Of a stretch of 40,197 nt of DNA, positions 20,249-29,750 are shown piece by piece. The position numbers and the translations under genes are program-made. Source of the stretch: Hyphomicrobiales bacterium. Its GTDB lineage: Bacteria; Pseudomonadota; Alphaproteobacteria; Rhizobiales; Rhizobiaceae. Each line of letters starts with the position of its first letter. Within the stretch, counting starts at the first letter, position 1. The notes beneath the pieces were generated by a model. That model saw only the letters and a list, made by a program, of their open reading frames with translations. It did not search any database and was not told the origin of the DNA. The stretch lies in assembly GCA_900470805.1 (NCBI GenBank), contig UCCA01000038.1:1-40197 (forward strand). The letters are read 5' to 3'.

Positions 20249-20716
20249 ATGCCAGTACTCAGGAACGCCAAGCATGAGGCCTTCGCCCAGGCTCTGGCGT
20301 CCGGCCGGACAGCAACAGAGGCGATGGACGCCGCTGGCTACAGTGACCCAAGGAATTCGTCCAGGCTGACGAAAAATGACGAAATAGCGAAACGAGTTGC
20401 CGAGATCAAATCCAGAGTGGCCGAGAAGGCCGAATGGAGCGCCGCTGACAGGCTTCAAGGGCTGAAAGCTATCTATGACGCCAACGCGGACAAAGACGCG
20501 CGTGTGGCCGTCTCTGCCATCGCAGAAGCGAACAAGATGCAGGGCAGTTACGCGCCGGCCAAGCACCAACACGGCGGAATGATCAAGACACAGAGCGTCA
20601 ACATCGACGCCGAAAAGATCCGAGGCATGTCTGACAATGAGCTTGATGCTCTCGAAAGCGCAATTGGCAAGTTGCTCGGAAGTGTTGTCGATCCTGAAGA
20701 CGGAGAGGCAGCGTAG
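20249..20716 (+). CDS. terS: Terminase small subunit
   Basis: 155-residue protein. KHEAFAQALASGRTATEAMD followed by AAGYSDPRNSSRL is the N-terminal helix-turn-helix typical of phage small terminase subunits. The middle is helical for ring assembly. It recognises the packaging site and feeds DNA to the large subunit, whose gene overlaps its 3' end. Length fits the family. Confidence 0.85.
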   Translation: MPVLRNAKHEAFAQALASGRTATEAMDAAGYSDPRNSSRLTKNDEIAKRVAEIKSRVAEKAEWSAADRLQGLKAIYDANADKDARVAVSAIAEANKMQGSYAPAKHQHGGMIKTQSVNIDAEKIRGMSDNELDALESAIGKLLGSVVDPEDGEAA

Positions 20717-22223
20717 GCAAGCACAAGCCGAGCTTGACCGGGACATCGAGCGGGCAGGCGTCTCGCTCTCGTCCTTCACAAAGGCAGCATGGCACGTTCT
20801 TGAGCCCGGACAGCCATACAAGCACGGTTGGCACCTAGACGCCATCTCAGAGCATCTGGAGGCGGTTACAGCGGGGCAGATTCTTCGCCTGCTGATCAAC
20901 ATCCCGCCAGGCACGATGAAGTCGCTCTCGGTCGGGGTGATGTGGCCGGCTTGGGAGTGGGGACCGCGGGGTTTGCCGCACATGCGGTATCTTGGCACGT
21001 CGCACAGTCTGCCGCTTGGCATTCGCGATAACCTCAAGATGCGCCGCCTGGTGACGTCTGAGTGGTATCAGGAACGCTGGGGCCGATCGGTCGAGCTGAC
21101 AAGCGACCAGAACGCCAAAACGAAATTCGAAAACACGGCAACTGGCTTCCGTGAGGCGATGGCCTTCACTGGCTTGACCGGCTCTCGTGGTGACAGGGTG
21201 CTGATCGACGATCCGCTCTCTGTCGACAACGCAAACTCTGATGCGGAGCGTGAAGGCGTCAACTCGACTTTCCGTGAATCCGTGCCAACCCGACTGAACA
21301 ACCCGGACACCTCGGCCATCATCGCCGTAATGCAGCGTCTGCACGAGAACGATGTGTCGGGCCTGATCCTGGCGAACGACTTCGGCTACGAGCATCTGAT
21401 GCTCCCGATGGAGTTTGAGCCAGAGCGGCGCTGCTATACCTCGATCGGGTTCAAAGACCCGCGCACCCATGAGGGCGAACTGCTCTTCCCCGAGCGCTTC
21501 CCCCGTGAAGTGGTAGAGCGCGACAAGAAGGTCATGGACGCCTATGCGGTGGCTGGGCAGTTCCAGCAGCGGCCGGCGCCTCGTGAGGGCGGGCTGTTCA
21601 AGGCTGAATGGCTGAAGCCGTGCTTCATGAAGGATCTGCCGGCGCGCGAGACACTGCGCATCTACGGCGGCTCTGACTATGCTGTGACGGCCAATGGTGG
21701 CGACTACACGTCTCAGGGCGTTGTCGGCCTCGATCCTCAGGGCCGGATGTGGCTCTTGGACATATGGCGCAAGCAGGCTTCCTCCGATCAGTGGGTGGAA
21801 GCCTTCTGCGACATGGTGCTTGAGTATCGGCCAAGCGCCTGGGCGGAAGAGACCGGCCAGATCAAATCGGGTGTTGGCCCGTTCCTCGAAGCCCGCATGC
21901 GCAAGCGCAAGGCGTATGTTGTGCGCGAGGCCTTCCCGACCCGGGGAGATAAGGCCATCCGCGCGCAATCGATCCGAGGCCGCATGGCGCTGGATGGGCT
22001 CTATGTGCCGATCGACGCACCTTGGTATGAGCCATTCGTGTCCGAGCTGCTGACCTTCCCGGCCGGCAAGAACGATGACCAGGTGGACATGCTCGGCCTC
22101 ATCGGCCAGCTGCTCGACAAAATGTATTCGAGATCACCGGAAGAGCCGAAGAAGCCAGCGGCGCCAAGGGATTGGTTCGAAGAGAATGACGATGACGATA
22201 CGACCAACTGGAAGGTGCTTTGA
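20682..22223 (+). CDS. terL: Terminase large subunit
   Basis: About 513 residues: ATPase and nuclease that packages DNA into the prohead. Walker A variant INIPPGTMKS near residues 72-81, Walker B VLIDDP near 173-178, then the nuclease domain with the acid in GGSDYAVT and the late pair GKNDDQVDM. The frame stays open to ATG 20637, which would overlap terS by 80 bases. The GTG at 20682 (or TTG at 20685) gives a start closer to the family (LSILKTERQRR). The start is therefore uncertain. The end overlaps the portal start. Confidence 0.92.
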   Translation: MLSILKTERQRRQAQAELDRDIERAGVSLSSFTKAAWHVLEPGQPYKHGWHLDAISEHLEAVTAGQILRLLINIPPGTMKSLSVGVMWPAWEWGPRGLPHMRYLGTSHSLPLGIRDNLKMRRLVTSEWYQERWGRSVELTSDQNAKTKFENTATGFREAMAFTGLTGSRGDRVLIDDPLSVDNANSDAEREGVNSTFRESVPTRLNNPDTSAIIAVMQRLHENDVSGLILANDFGYEHLMLPMEFEPERRCYTSIGFKDPRTHEGELLFPERFPREVVERDKKVMDAYAVAGQFQQRPAPREGGLFKAEWLKPCFMKDLPARETLRIYGGSDYAVTANGGDYTSQGVVGLDPQGRMWLLDIWRKQASSDQWVEAFCDMVLEYRPSAWAEETGQIKSGVGPFLEARMRKRKAYVVREAFPTRGDKAIRAQSIRGRMALDGLYVPIDAPWYEPFVSELLTFPAGKNDDQVDMLGLIGQLLDKMYSRSPEEPKKPAAPRDWFEENDDDDTTNWKVL

Positions 22224-24211
22224 TGGACGATAAGACCTTCCATTCCTGGCTGATATCGATGTTCGACGACAGCGAGCAGGCATCCGACAAGTCGCGCCGC
22301 AAGGCAGAGCGTGACATCGATTATTACGATGGCAAGCAGTGGACCGACAAAGAGGTCAAGGAGCTTCGCAAGCGCGGCCAGCCTGCCATCTCGCAGAACC
22401 TGATCCGCAACAAGATCGACTATCTGCAGGGTCTTGAGCGTCAGCAACGCACGCAACCCCGAGCGTTGCCTCGCACTCCGATGCATGAGCAGGACGCCGA
22501 GGGCGTGACGGACTCGCTCCGCTACGTCTGCGAAGACCAGCGATATAACGAAAGCAAGTCCCGTGTATGGGGCGACATGCTCAAGGCTGGATGGGGCGGC
22601 ATCGAGGTAGCGGTGAAGCTGCGCACGCAGTCTTTGCAGGCGACAACGGTCATGACCCCGCCGGATTATGACGTTGTTCTCTCGCGCTGCGCTTGGGACC
22701 GCATGTTCTGGGATCCGTATAGCTGCGAGGATGACTTCTCGGATGCTTCCTATCTCGGCCTGATCGACTGGATGGACCGTGAGAAGGCTGTGCGCACCTA
22801 TGGTGAAGCCGCAGCGGCGGTGTTCGACGAAACGGTCAGCATGGCTACGGCCGGTGAAACCTACGACGACAAGCCGAAATACAACGTGTGGGCCACGGCG
22901 GGCCATCGCAAGCGCATCCGCATCATTCAGATGTGGTACCTCGATGATGATGGCCAGTGGAGCTACTGCGAGTTCACCAAGGGCGGCATCCTTCGCGATG
23001 GGCCTTCTCCGTACCTGAATGAGGATCAAGAGCGTGAGCATCCGCATTGCTGGCGCTCCTCCTACGTCGATCGAGACAACAACCGCTATGGCGCGATCCG
23101 TGATCTGATCGACCCGCAGGACGAGATCAACAAGCGCCGGTCCAAGGCACTGCACCATTTCACCAGCCGCCAGACCTTCGGCAATGAGAAGGTGAACATC
23201 AACACCAAGGAGAACAAGGGCCAGCTACAGCGCCCCGATGGTCATATCACCATGGAAGGCGACTCCGAGTTCGGTAAAGACTTCGGCGTCATCCCGACCA
23301 ATGACCAGGCCGCGGGCCATATGGAACTGCTGGCCGATGCCAAGCAGGTGTTCGAGGTCATGGGGCCAAACGCTGCCATGATGGGCAAGCAGGCATCCAG
23401 TCAGTCGGGGAGGGCCATCCTCGCGCAGCAGCAAGGCGGACAGACCCAGATGGGGATCCTGACCGATTCTCTCCGGCAGATGGACCTCGATGTCTACCGC
23501 AAGATTTGGAACCGCGTGCGTCAGTTCTGGACCGGCGAGCGCTGGATCCGCGTCACCGACGATCAGCGCAACATGAAGTGGGTCGGCGTCAACCCGGCGC
23601 AGCCGTACGACCAGCAGGCAATCCAGCAGCAGAACCCAGGCACGCAGGTCTCGGTGATGCAGCAGCCGATCGCCCAGGTAGACGTTGACTTCGTGCTCGA
23701 TGAAGCACCGGCAGTCGGCGCTCTCATGGACGAGCAATTCGGTCTCTTGGTCGATCTCAAGCAGATGGACACCGAAGGCGCCATCCCGATGAAGGCGGTG
23801 ATCGCAGCGGCTCCGAACCTTCGCTACAAGGCGGACCTCCTCAAGTCGATCGACGAGAAGGAGAAGCAGCCGCCGAATCCTGTTGCCGTCGCCGGCCAAC
23901 AGGCAGAGATCAGAGAGATCAACTCCAAGGCCATGCTCAACGAGGCGAAAGCACACCAAGCTATCGCAGACGCTGGCACAGCAGGACAGCCAGGGGAGCA
24001 GCCACAAGGCCCGTCAGAGCTCGATGTGGCCCAGGCTCTCGCCGATATCAGGTTCAAGGACGCCAGCACCGTCAAGACGCTGGCTGAAGCAGACAAGGTG
24101 CAGGTCGATACAGACCTTGCCCCTCGTAAGATGGTTTCTGATGCCGCTATCGCGCGTCAGAAGCTGAACTCCGGTGCCGGGAGTAACGGGCAATCGGCGG
24201 CAGGCCGTTAA
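22223..24211 (+). CDS. P22-like portal protein
   Basis: 662-residue portal. The N-terminus (DIDYYDGKQWTDKEVKELRK, then RGQPAISQNLIRNKIDYLQG) is the typical opening of P22-type portals, with a long stem and wing region and a Gln-rich C-terminus that could form the barrel. The dodecameric portal is the gate for DNA at one capsid vertex. GGAAGG lies seven bases before ATG 22223, which overlaps the terL stop codon. Length is near that of P22 gp1. Confidence 0.88.
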   Translation: MDDKTFHSWLISMFDDSEQASDKSRRKAERDIDYYDGKQWTDKEVKELRKRGQPAISQNLIRNKIDYLQGLERQQRTQPRALPRTPMHEQDAEGVTDSLRYVCEDQRYNESKSRVWGDMLKAGWGGIEVAVKLRTQSLQATTVMTPPDYDVVLSRCAWDRMFWDPYSCEDDFSDASYLGLIDWMDREKAVRTYGEAAAAVFDETVSMATAGETYDDKPKYNVWATAGHRKRIRIIQMWYLDDDGQWSYCEFTKGGILRDGPSPYLNEDQEREHPHCWRSSYVDRDNNRYGAIRDLIDPQDEINKRRSKALHHFTSRQTFGNEKVNINTKENKGQLQRPDGHITMEGDSEFGKDFGVIPTNDQAAGHMELLADAKQVFEVMGPNAAMMGKQASSQSGRAILAQQQGGQTQMGILTDSLRQMDLDVYRKIWNRVRQFWTGERWIRVTDDQRNMKWVGVNPAQPYDQQAIQQQNPGTQVSVMQQPIAQVDVDFVLDEAPAVGALMDEQFGLLVDLKQMDTEGAIPMKAVIAAAPNLRYKADLLKSIDEKEKQPPNPVAVAGQQAEIREINSKAMLNEAKAHQAIADAGTAGQPGEQPQGPSELDVAQALADIRFKDASTVKTLAEADKVQVDTDLAPRKMVSDAAIARQKLNSGAGSNGQSAAGR

Positions 24212-24267
24212 TCTGCCAGGTGGTGCCTACCGAAGGGCAATGTCGGTGCCGGACTAGCGGGCAATCG
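24172..24267. repeat. Imperfect direct repeat at the portal 3' end
   Basis: CGGTGCCGG-(5 to 6 bases)-CGGGCAATCG occurs at 24172-24196, inside the portal gene, and again at 24244-24267 in the gap after it. The copies are 72 bases apart. It probably arose by local duplication; a binding or packaging site is possible. Confidence 0.5.
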
Positions 24268-24294
24268 TAATCCCCACGCACGAGGAAAAACACT

Positions 24295-25155
24295 GTGTCT
24301 GAAATGTCGCTGGACGAAATCATGTCCGGGCGCGGCGGAGCTGCGTCTGAACCAGTTGAAACCGCCATCCCAGAGGCACCGGCCCCGGCCGCGCCTGCTG
24401 ATGGCACAGCACGAGATGACAAGGGACGGTTTGCTCCGAAGGCTTCCGATCCTGCGCCCGTTGTCGATCCTGCCGCCGCTCCGGTGGTGGACCCGGCAGC
24501 ACCAGCGCCGGAACCAGCCGAACAGCAACCGAACGGCTTTGTGCCTGTCCAAGCAATGGATGCCGAGCGCAGCAAGCGCAAAGCCCTTGAGGAGCGGTAC
24601 GAAAAAGACATGCGTGAGATGCGGGAACGCCTCGACCGTCTGTCACAGCCGGCACAACCCGCCGAACCGCAAGCGCCTCCGCCATCGATGTTCGATGATC
24701 CGGACGCCTACCTGAAGCTCCAGATGGCCCCCATCCAAGGAGCACTTCAGGAAACGCAAGAGGCGCTTTGGGAACTTCGAGCGGAGCGCAAGTATCCGGC
24801 CGAAGAACTCCAAGCCGCGAAGAAGGCCGCCGAAGCACTATTCGGTACGCCGGAAGGGCGCGCTCTGCACCAGCAGATCACGTCAAAGGGCGGCAATCCC
24901 TTCGAAAATCTCGTGGAATGGCACAAGAGCCAATCTGTGCTCTCCGAAGTCGGCACTGATCCGGAAGCTTACAAGCAGAAGGTGATCGCCGAATATCTTG
25001 CGTCCCAGCAACAGCAGCCACAGGCAGCAGCACCAACGGCACCAGCCGCTGCGCCGGTCCTTCCGACCGCCTTTTCGAGCAAGCCCACCAGTGGCCCTCG
25101 TGGAGGTCCGGAATACGGCGGCCCGCGGCCCCTTTCGGAAATCATGAAGCGATAG
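24295..25155 (+). CDS. Scaffolding protein
   Basis: 286-residue protein with low-complexity Ala/Pro regions at both ends and a charged coiled coil (LEERYEKDMREMRERLDRLS) in the middle. It lies between portal and major capsid genes and has the composition of podovirus scaffolding proteins (P22 gp8-like), which guide prohead assembly and then leave. The GTG at 24295 has GAGGA eight bases upstream; ATG 24304 is the alternative. Confidence 0.78.
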   Translation: MSEMSLDEIMSGRGGAASEPVETAIPEAPAPAAPADGTARDDKGRFAPKASDPAPVVDPAAAPVVDPAAPAPEPAEQQPNGFVPVQAMDAERSKRKALEERYEKDMREMRERLDRLSQPAQPAEPQAPPPSMFDDPDAYLKLQMAPIQGALQETQEALWELRAERKYPAEELQAAKKAAEALFGTPEGRALHQQITSKGGNPFENLVEWHKSQSVLSEVGTDPEAYKQKVIAEYLASQQQQPQAAAPTAPAAAPVLPTAFSSKPTSGPRGGPEYGGPRPLSEIMKR

Positions 25156-25181
25156 CCGCTTCTCATCAAAGGTAACCACTC

Positions 25182-26303
25182 ATGGCTGAGACCCGTGTGA
25201 CTCCTGGCCTGTCTCCCGAGATTTGGGACGACAAGTTCAGCGTCGAATTCTTCCAGAACAACCCGTTCGCGGCCTACGCCGGGACCGGGACCGACAATCC
25301 GATCGTCATGAAGGAAGACTTTGCCTCCGAGCGCGGCAATGGCATCTCCTTCGAATTCATCACCAACCTCAAGAAGGGCTCTATTCGTGGTCGCCAGCCT
25401 CTGCGCGGCCATGAAGACAAGCTCGGCGAGTTTGGTGACAAGGCCTACTGGGATATGCGCAAGAAGGGCATATCCATGCACGAGCTGGACCGCGACCTCG
25501 CGGCCATCGACCTGCGCAAGGCGGCCAAGGCCAACCTCAAGACCTGGGCTGACGAGGACGTGAAGTTCGAAGTCATCGAGCGTCTGCAGGATGTCGGCGC
25601 CGGCCTGAACGTGACCTACTCGGAAGCATCCGCCGCCGAGAAGAACACCTGGCACACCAACAACAAGGACCGCGTGCTGTACGGCAACACGCTGGCCAAC
25701 TACGTCACCAACAACCATGCGTCCTCGCTGGCGAACATCGCCTCTCCGGCAGGCAAGGCAACCAAGGACACGATTTCGCTGATGAAGCGTATCGCGCTCT
25801 CGGCTCGCCCGCGCATCACGCCGACATCGATCACCGAGTCCGAGAACCGCCGGTTCTTCATCGCCTTTGTCAGTTCCCTGGCAATGCGCGACATCGTGGC
25901 CTCGATGAACGAAAGCGAGCGTCAGGTCTCGGTGCAACGCCGCAACGAGGGCATGTTCCTCGGTGGTGACCGTGAATGGGACGGCGTTGTCATCCACGAG
26001 GTTGACGACATGCCGATCCTGCCTGGCGTCGGTGCTTCCGGTATCAACGTCTCGCCGATCTTCCTGCTTGGTCAGGAAGCGCTCGGTTGGGCTCTGAAGT
26101 CCCGCTACAAATCCCGCGAACAGCTTGACGATTACCAGCAGGTCGAAGGCCTGGGCATGATCGGCAAGTGGGGCATGAAGAAGCTCGGCTACACCATCGG
26201 TGATAGCGGCGCGACGGTCGATGCCCTCGACGGAACCCAGACCAACGTCATCGGCAAGCAGCGCGGCGTCGTCAACGGTTTCGTTGCTTCGATCGGCGAC
26301 TAA
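25182..26303 (+). CDS. Major capsid protein, N4-gp56 family
   Basis: 373-residue protein that matches the N4-gp56 family of HK97-fold capsid proteins. It has TPGLSPEIWDDKFSVEFFQN at the start, RGRQPLRGHEDKL, then AWDE-like GDREWDGVVIHEVDDMPI, and a closing ALGWALKSRYKSREQLDDYQ. It forms the icosahedral shell. It directly follows the scaffold gene, as expected. Length fits the family. Confidence 0.9.
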   Translation: MAETRVTPGLSPEIWDDKFSVEFFQNNPFAAYAGTGTDNPIVMKEDFASERGNGISFEFITNLKKGSIRGRQPLRGHEDKLGEFGDKAYWDMRKKGISMHELDRDLAAIDLRKAAKANLKTWADEDVKFEVIERLQDVGAGLNVTYSEASAAEKNTWHTNNKDRVLYGNTLANYVTNNHASSLANIASPAGKATKDTISLMKRIALSARPRITPTSITESENRRFFIAFVSSLAMRDIVASMNESERQVSVQRRNEGMFLGGDREWDGVVIHEVDDMPILPGVGASGINVSPIFLLGQEALGWALKSRYKSREQLDDYQQVEGLGMIGKWGMKKLGYTIGDSGATVDALDGTQTNVIGKQRGVVNGFVASIGD

Positions 26304-26318
26304 GGAAGGATCACCACC

Positions 26319-26762
26319 ATGGCACCCAACCCTATTTTCTCCAACCCGATCAAGCACCCTGAAGACACTGGCACTGGCGTTTGGCGCCGTCGTGTCACGT
26401 TCGATCAGCAGGGTATCGCCGCAGGCACGTTGCCGGTGGTGGCGCTTGAGAAGGGCTCCATCGTGCTCCGGGCTTACGTCCGTATCGAGACGGCTTTCAA
26501 CGCCGCCACGACGAACGTTCTCAGCCTTGGCACGGCATCAGTGCCCGACAGCCTCGTCACCAGCGCCAATGCGGTTGCTGGCGCGACTGGGTTCAAGACG
26601 GGTACCGGCGTCGATATCGGCACCGAACTGGCGGCGGACACTCAGTTCTACGCCAAATTCACCCAGACCGGAACCGCGGCCACTGCCGGCGTTGCTGAGT
26701 TCATCGTTGAATTCGCCAACCCGCGCAACTGGGCGCATTACACGAGTAGGGCTCAGAACTAA
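26319..26762 (+). CDS. Probable head-associated protein
   Basis: 147-residue Ala/Thr/Gly-rich, beta-type protein with no charge clusters. It lies just after the capsid gene and overlaps the next gene by one base. Proteins of this size and place are often head decoration or minor head proteins. No family was recognised, so this is by context. Confidence 0.68.
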   Translation: MAPNPIFSNPIKHPEDTGTGVWRRRVTFDQQGIAAGTLPVVALEKGSIVLRAYVRIETAFNAATTNVLSLGTASVPDSLVTSANAVAGATGFKTGTGVDIGTELAADTQFYAKFTQTGTAATAGVAEFIVEFANPRNWAHYTSRAQN

Positions 26763-27121
26763 TGCCGAAGCTCACATATCACGCACAGGGTGACGCTGAA
26801 GAGGTTGAAGCCTTCGGCGTTGCCTTCACCGATGGCAAGGCGGTCGAGGTCAGCGATGACGTTGCCGCCAAGCTTTCCGGCAATCGCTTCTTCTCCGCTT
26901 CGAAGGAGACGGCCAAGGCTTCCGAGCCAAAGACCGTTGCTCCGAAGAAGGAGACGGCCAAGGCCGAAGTCGATCCGAACGCGCTCAAGGCGGTTCACAT
27001 CGCTGGCGGCCGGTTCGTCATCAAGAAGGGCGAGGAAGTGCTCAAGGAAGGCCTGAACAAGGCTGACGCTGACGCCTTCAACGCTTTGACTGACGACGAA
27101 AAAGCCGAATACGTGGCTTAA
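26762..27121 (+). CDS. Hypothetical head-region protein
   Basis: 119-residue protein. A folded N-terminus (YHAQGDAEEVEAFGVAFTDG) is followed by a linker with a repeated KKETAKA/SKETAKA pattern (residues 47-69) and a second small domain (AGGRFVIKKGEEVLKEGLNK). Two small domains joined by a Lys/Ala linker would suit a capsid-binding protein. The function is unknown. Confidence 0.66.
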   Translation: MPKLTYHAQGDAEEVEAFGVAFTDGKAVEVSDDVAAKLSGNRFFSASKETAKASEPKTVAPKKETAKAEVDPNALKAVHIAGGRFVIKKGEEVLKEGLNKADADAFNALTDDEKAEYVA

Positions 27122-27139
27122 AGAACAGGAGTGGCGGCA

Positions 27140-27478
27140 ATGAGAACACGCCAGCAATTGATTGTCGCCACTCTCGACCTGTTGAATGTGACGCAAGCCT
27201 GTCAGGATCCCGAGCCGGAAGACGTGACTAAGGTCGATGAGCTTATCGATGGGCAGCTTTCCGAGCTCAATACCCTTCGCATCATCAACTTCACCAACCG
27301 GAAAGAGTTCGAGGACCAGTTCATCGACCCTCTTGCCACGGTGATGGCCAATGCAGCGGCGCCAAGCTTCGGCCAGCCGCGCAACCCCGATTCACTCAGG
27401 GAAGCCCGCAACCGGCTGCGTGAGATGCGCAATTCCAGCTGGACCGCTGACACCGTAACGCCGAGCCTGTATTTCTGA
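27140..27478 (+). CDS. Tail accessory factor / head completion protein, P22 gp4-like
   Basis: 112-residue helical protein (MRTRQQLIVATLDLLNVTQA, later LIDGQLSELNTLRIINFTNR). The pattern of an N-terminal helix, a conserved LN pair and a position just before gp10 matches the P22 gp4 type that extends the portal. ATG 27140 has AGGAG eight bases upstream. It is shorter than P22 gp4 (about 166 residues), so only the fold part is kept. Confidence 0.7.
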   Translation: MRTRQQLIVATLDLLNVTQACQDPEPEDVTKVDELIDGQLSELNTLRIINFTNRKEFEDQFIDPLATVMANAAAPSFGQPRNPDSLREARNRLREMRNSSWTADTVTPSLYF

Positions 27479-28902
27479 TGCCGGATATCCTGTTCCCGAT
27501 CACGACAGCGCCTGGCGCTCGCCCCGGTGAAGGAGCCGGCCGGCTGATTAACTGCTATGCTGAGAAGCTTGCTGACGGCGCTCGATCGAGCCACACCCGC
27601 CGCAGGGCTCCCGGCTTGAAGCAGGTGGCAAAGACCACTCATGTCGGCGCTCGCGGCTTCCACTACTACAACGGCACGCTCTACGTTGCGCAGGCTGAGC
27701 GCCTTATCCGTATCAACTGGTCGGGAATGGCCTATGTGGTGACGGACGTGGGCAATCTCCCCGGTACCGGCCGGGTGACGTTCGCTCGCAACAACCGCGC
27801 GCCGATCGCCGATATCCTTTGCACGACAGAGGATGACACGTTCGTCATCACCTCGGGGTCTCCTCCGGCCAGCCTTGGCGACGGGGATCTGCCGCAGGCT
27901 CTGACGGTGGACTTCATCGACGGGTACTTCGTCTGGGCCATCCGTGACGGCCGGGTGTTCTTCTCCGGCATCAACGACACGACGGTTTCGGCTCTCGATT
28001 TCGGCAAGGCGGAAAGCCATCCGGGCGGCATCTATCGCGCCGTCGCCTTCGGTGAACTGCTGTATCTCTGCGGGCCGAATGCGATCGAGGTCTGGCAGAA
28101 CGCAGGCAATGCGACCGGCTCGCCTTTCTCGCGCGCTTCGGTCATCAGCCGCGGCATTGCTGGCACCTTTGCCATTGCCGGGAACGAATACGGTTTCTCG
28201 GCCCTGATCTTCGTCGGTGACGACAGCGCCGTGTATCGCCTCGATGGCGGGTATCAGATCACGAAAGTCTCGAGCCCTGATCTTGATCGCCTCATCTCCA
28301 AAGTTGTCGACAAAACCATGCTCGACGTCACCGTAGCCATCACAGAGGGCCACCAGTGGGCCACGGTGAGCGGTCCGGGCTTCTCGTGGGCTTATGAGCT
28401 CGGTACGGGCCTATGGCACGAGCGGGCGAGCTATCTGGATAATCATTGGCGCGGCGTCTGCTCGACCCAGGCCTTCGACAAGTGGGTGATCGGAGACCGT
28501 GAGACGGATGATGTGTGGTTTCTCGATCAGGACACCATGCGGGAAGGCGTTGATCCTCTCGTCATGTCGGCTATCTCGCTTCCGGCTTCGAACTTTCCAA
28601 ATCGGACCATCATCCCGCGCGCTGACTTCGATTTCATCGTGGGGCAGGGGCTTGTGACTGGGATAGAGCCGATCGAGACCGATCCCGTTTGCCTCATCTC
28701 ATGGTCGGATGACGGTGGCCAGACATTCAAGCAGCCGCTGAAGCGCTCGCTCGGGCGGCTGGCGAAGCACAACACGTCGGTCTCGGTCAATCGGACAGGG
28801 ACCGCAGGGCGATATGCCCGTGTCTGGCGGGTGGATATCTCCGATCCGGTCTACGCCTCGCTTCAGGCCGGCACCATGGACGCACAAGGGCTCTCACGCT
28901 GA
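27478..28902 (+). CDS. Packaged DNA stabilisation protein, P22 gp10-like
   Basis: 474-residue beta-rich protein, nearly the same length as P22 gp10. Opening GARPGEGAGRLINCYAEKL, then RRAPGLKQVAK and YYNGTLYVAQAERLIRI, and a propeller-like repeat pattern later. gp10 plugs the portal after packaging and carries the tail needle. ATG 27478 overlaps the previous stop codon (TGATG). Confidence 0.85.
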   Translation: MPDILFPITTAPGARPGEGAGRLINCYAEKLADGARSSHTRRRAPGLKQVAKTTHVGARGFHYYNGTLYVAQAERLIRINWSGMAYVVTDVGNLPGTGRVTFARNNRAPIADILCTTEDDTFVITSGSPPASLGDGDLPQALTVDFIDGYFVWAIRDGRVFFSGINDTTVSALDFGKAESHPGGIYRAVAFGELLYLCGPNAIEVWQNAGNATGSPFSRASVISRGIAGTFAIAGNEYGFSALIFVGDDSAVYRLDGGYQITKVSSPDLDRLISKVVDKTMLDVTVAITEGHQWATVSGPGFSWAYELGTGLWHERASYLDNHWRGVCSTQAFDKWVIGDRETDDVWFLDQDTMREGVDPLVMSAISLPASNFPNRTIIPRADFDFIVGQGLVTGIEPIETDPVCLISWSDDGGQTFKQPLKRSLGRLAKHNTSVSVNRTGTAGRYARVWRVDISDPVYASLQAGTMDAQGLSR

Positions 28903-29060
28903 TGGCAACCACTTTGCAGCCTCTGTCACCTCTGCCGCCGCCACCGCAGCCAGCGGTCAACCCTGACGGTCGCATGAACCGCGACTGGTATCTCTATCTT
29001 ACGCGCCTCGATCAGCACATTCGCGAGATCGAAAAGCGGCTTGACGCCGGAGGTCTATAA
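28902..29060 (+). CDS. Small virion-region protein
   Basis: 52-residue peptide: a proline-rich start (LQPLSPLPPPPQPAV) and a helical end (RDWYLYLTRLDQHIREIEKR). It is linked by a TGATG overlap to the gp10-like gene and ends one base before the next ATG. It may be a short connector or chaperone of the tail. Too short for a family call. Confidence 0.62.
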   Translation: MATTLQPLSPLPPPPQPAVNPDGRMNRDWYLYLTRLDQHIREIEKRLDAGGL

Positions 29061-29750
29061 ATGAGCTTTTTGGGAGCCCTGACGGGCAGTGATACCGGGA
29101 AGGCGACCATCAAGGCCGCTAATCAGAACAAAGACCTGATCAAGGGCTTTCAGACCACCGGCAATAACATCATTGATACGGGCGAGGCCAAGAGCGCTGG
29201 CGCCCTCAATTCCAGCATTGCAGGATTCCAGCCGTGGGTTGATAGCGGCAAAGCTGCAAACTCGATGTACGACAACGCCCTGGGTTTGAATGGCGCAGAC
29301 GGCAATACAGCCGCTACCGGGGCGTTTCAGGCGGGTCCGGGCTATCAGTTCGCCCTCGATCAAGGACTGCAGGCGGCGGAGCGAGGGGCGTCGGCTGGCG
29401 GAATGCTCGGCTCCGGAAACCTGCTGACTGCCCTCACCGAATACGGTCAGGGGACCGCGAACAAAGAGTATGGCTCTTGGCTCGATCGGCTCAATGGCGT
29501 GTCTGGCCAAGGTCTCCAGGCCGCATCCGGTCAGGCCAACGGCTACACCAATCTGTCGAACCTCTATCAGCAAGGAACGTCGAATCGTCTCGACCTTGAG
29601 AGCGGTGTGGTTCAAGGGCTGACCGGCTCGAACAACCAGCTAGCGCAAGGCCAAGAAGCGAAAAATTCTGCGCAAGGTGGGTTCTTCGGGAAGCTCCTCA
29701 ACGGGGGCATTAGCCTTGCAACCAAGGGCGCAACGGGAGGCTTGTTCTAA
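29061..29750 (+). CDS. DNA ejection protein, P22 gp7-like
   Basis: 229-residue Gly/Ala/Asn-rich helical protein. The block GPGYQFALDQGLQAAERGAS, followed by GGMLGSGNLLTALTEYGQGT and EYGSWLDRLNG, is characteristic of phage DNA-transfer (injection) proteins. It would be carried in the capsid and expelled into the host. The next two genes look like its partners, as with P22 gp7, gp20 and gp16. Confidence 0.8.
   Translation: MSFLGALTGSDTGKATIKAANQNKDLIKGFQTTGNNIIDTGEAKSAGALNSSIAGFQPWVDSGKAANSMYDNALGLNGADGNTAATGAFQAGPGYQFALDQGLQAAERGASAGGMLGSGNLLTALTEYGQGTANKEYGSWLDRLNGVSGQGLQAASGQANGYTNLSNLYQQGTSNRLDLESGVVQGLTGSNNQLAQGQEAKNSAQGGFFGKLLNGGISLATKGATGGLF

Noticed and set aside
20847..21968. Minus-strand frame of 373 residues
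   Set aside because: Antisense of the terminase large subunit.
22001..23158. Minus-strand frame of 385 residues
   Set aside because: Antisense of the end of terL and the start of the portal gene.
24969..26357. Minus-strand frame of 462 residues
   Set aside because: Antisense of the major capsid gene; its composition mirrors that gene's codon bias.
27202..28353. Minus-strand frame of 383 residues
   Set aside because: Antisense of the gp4- and gp10-like genes.
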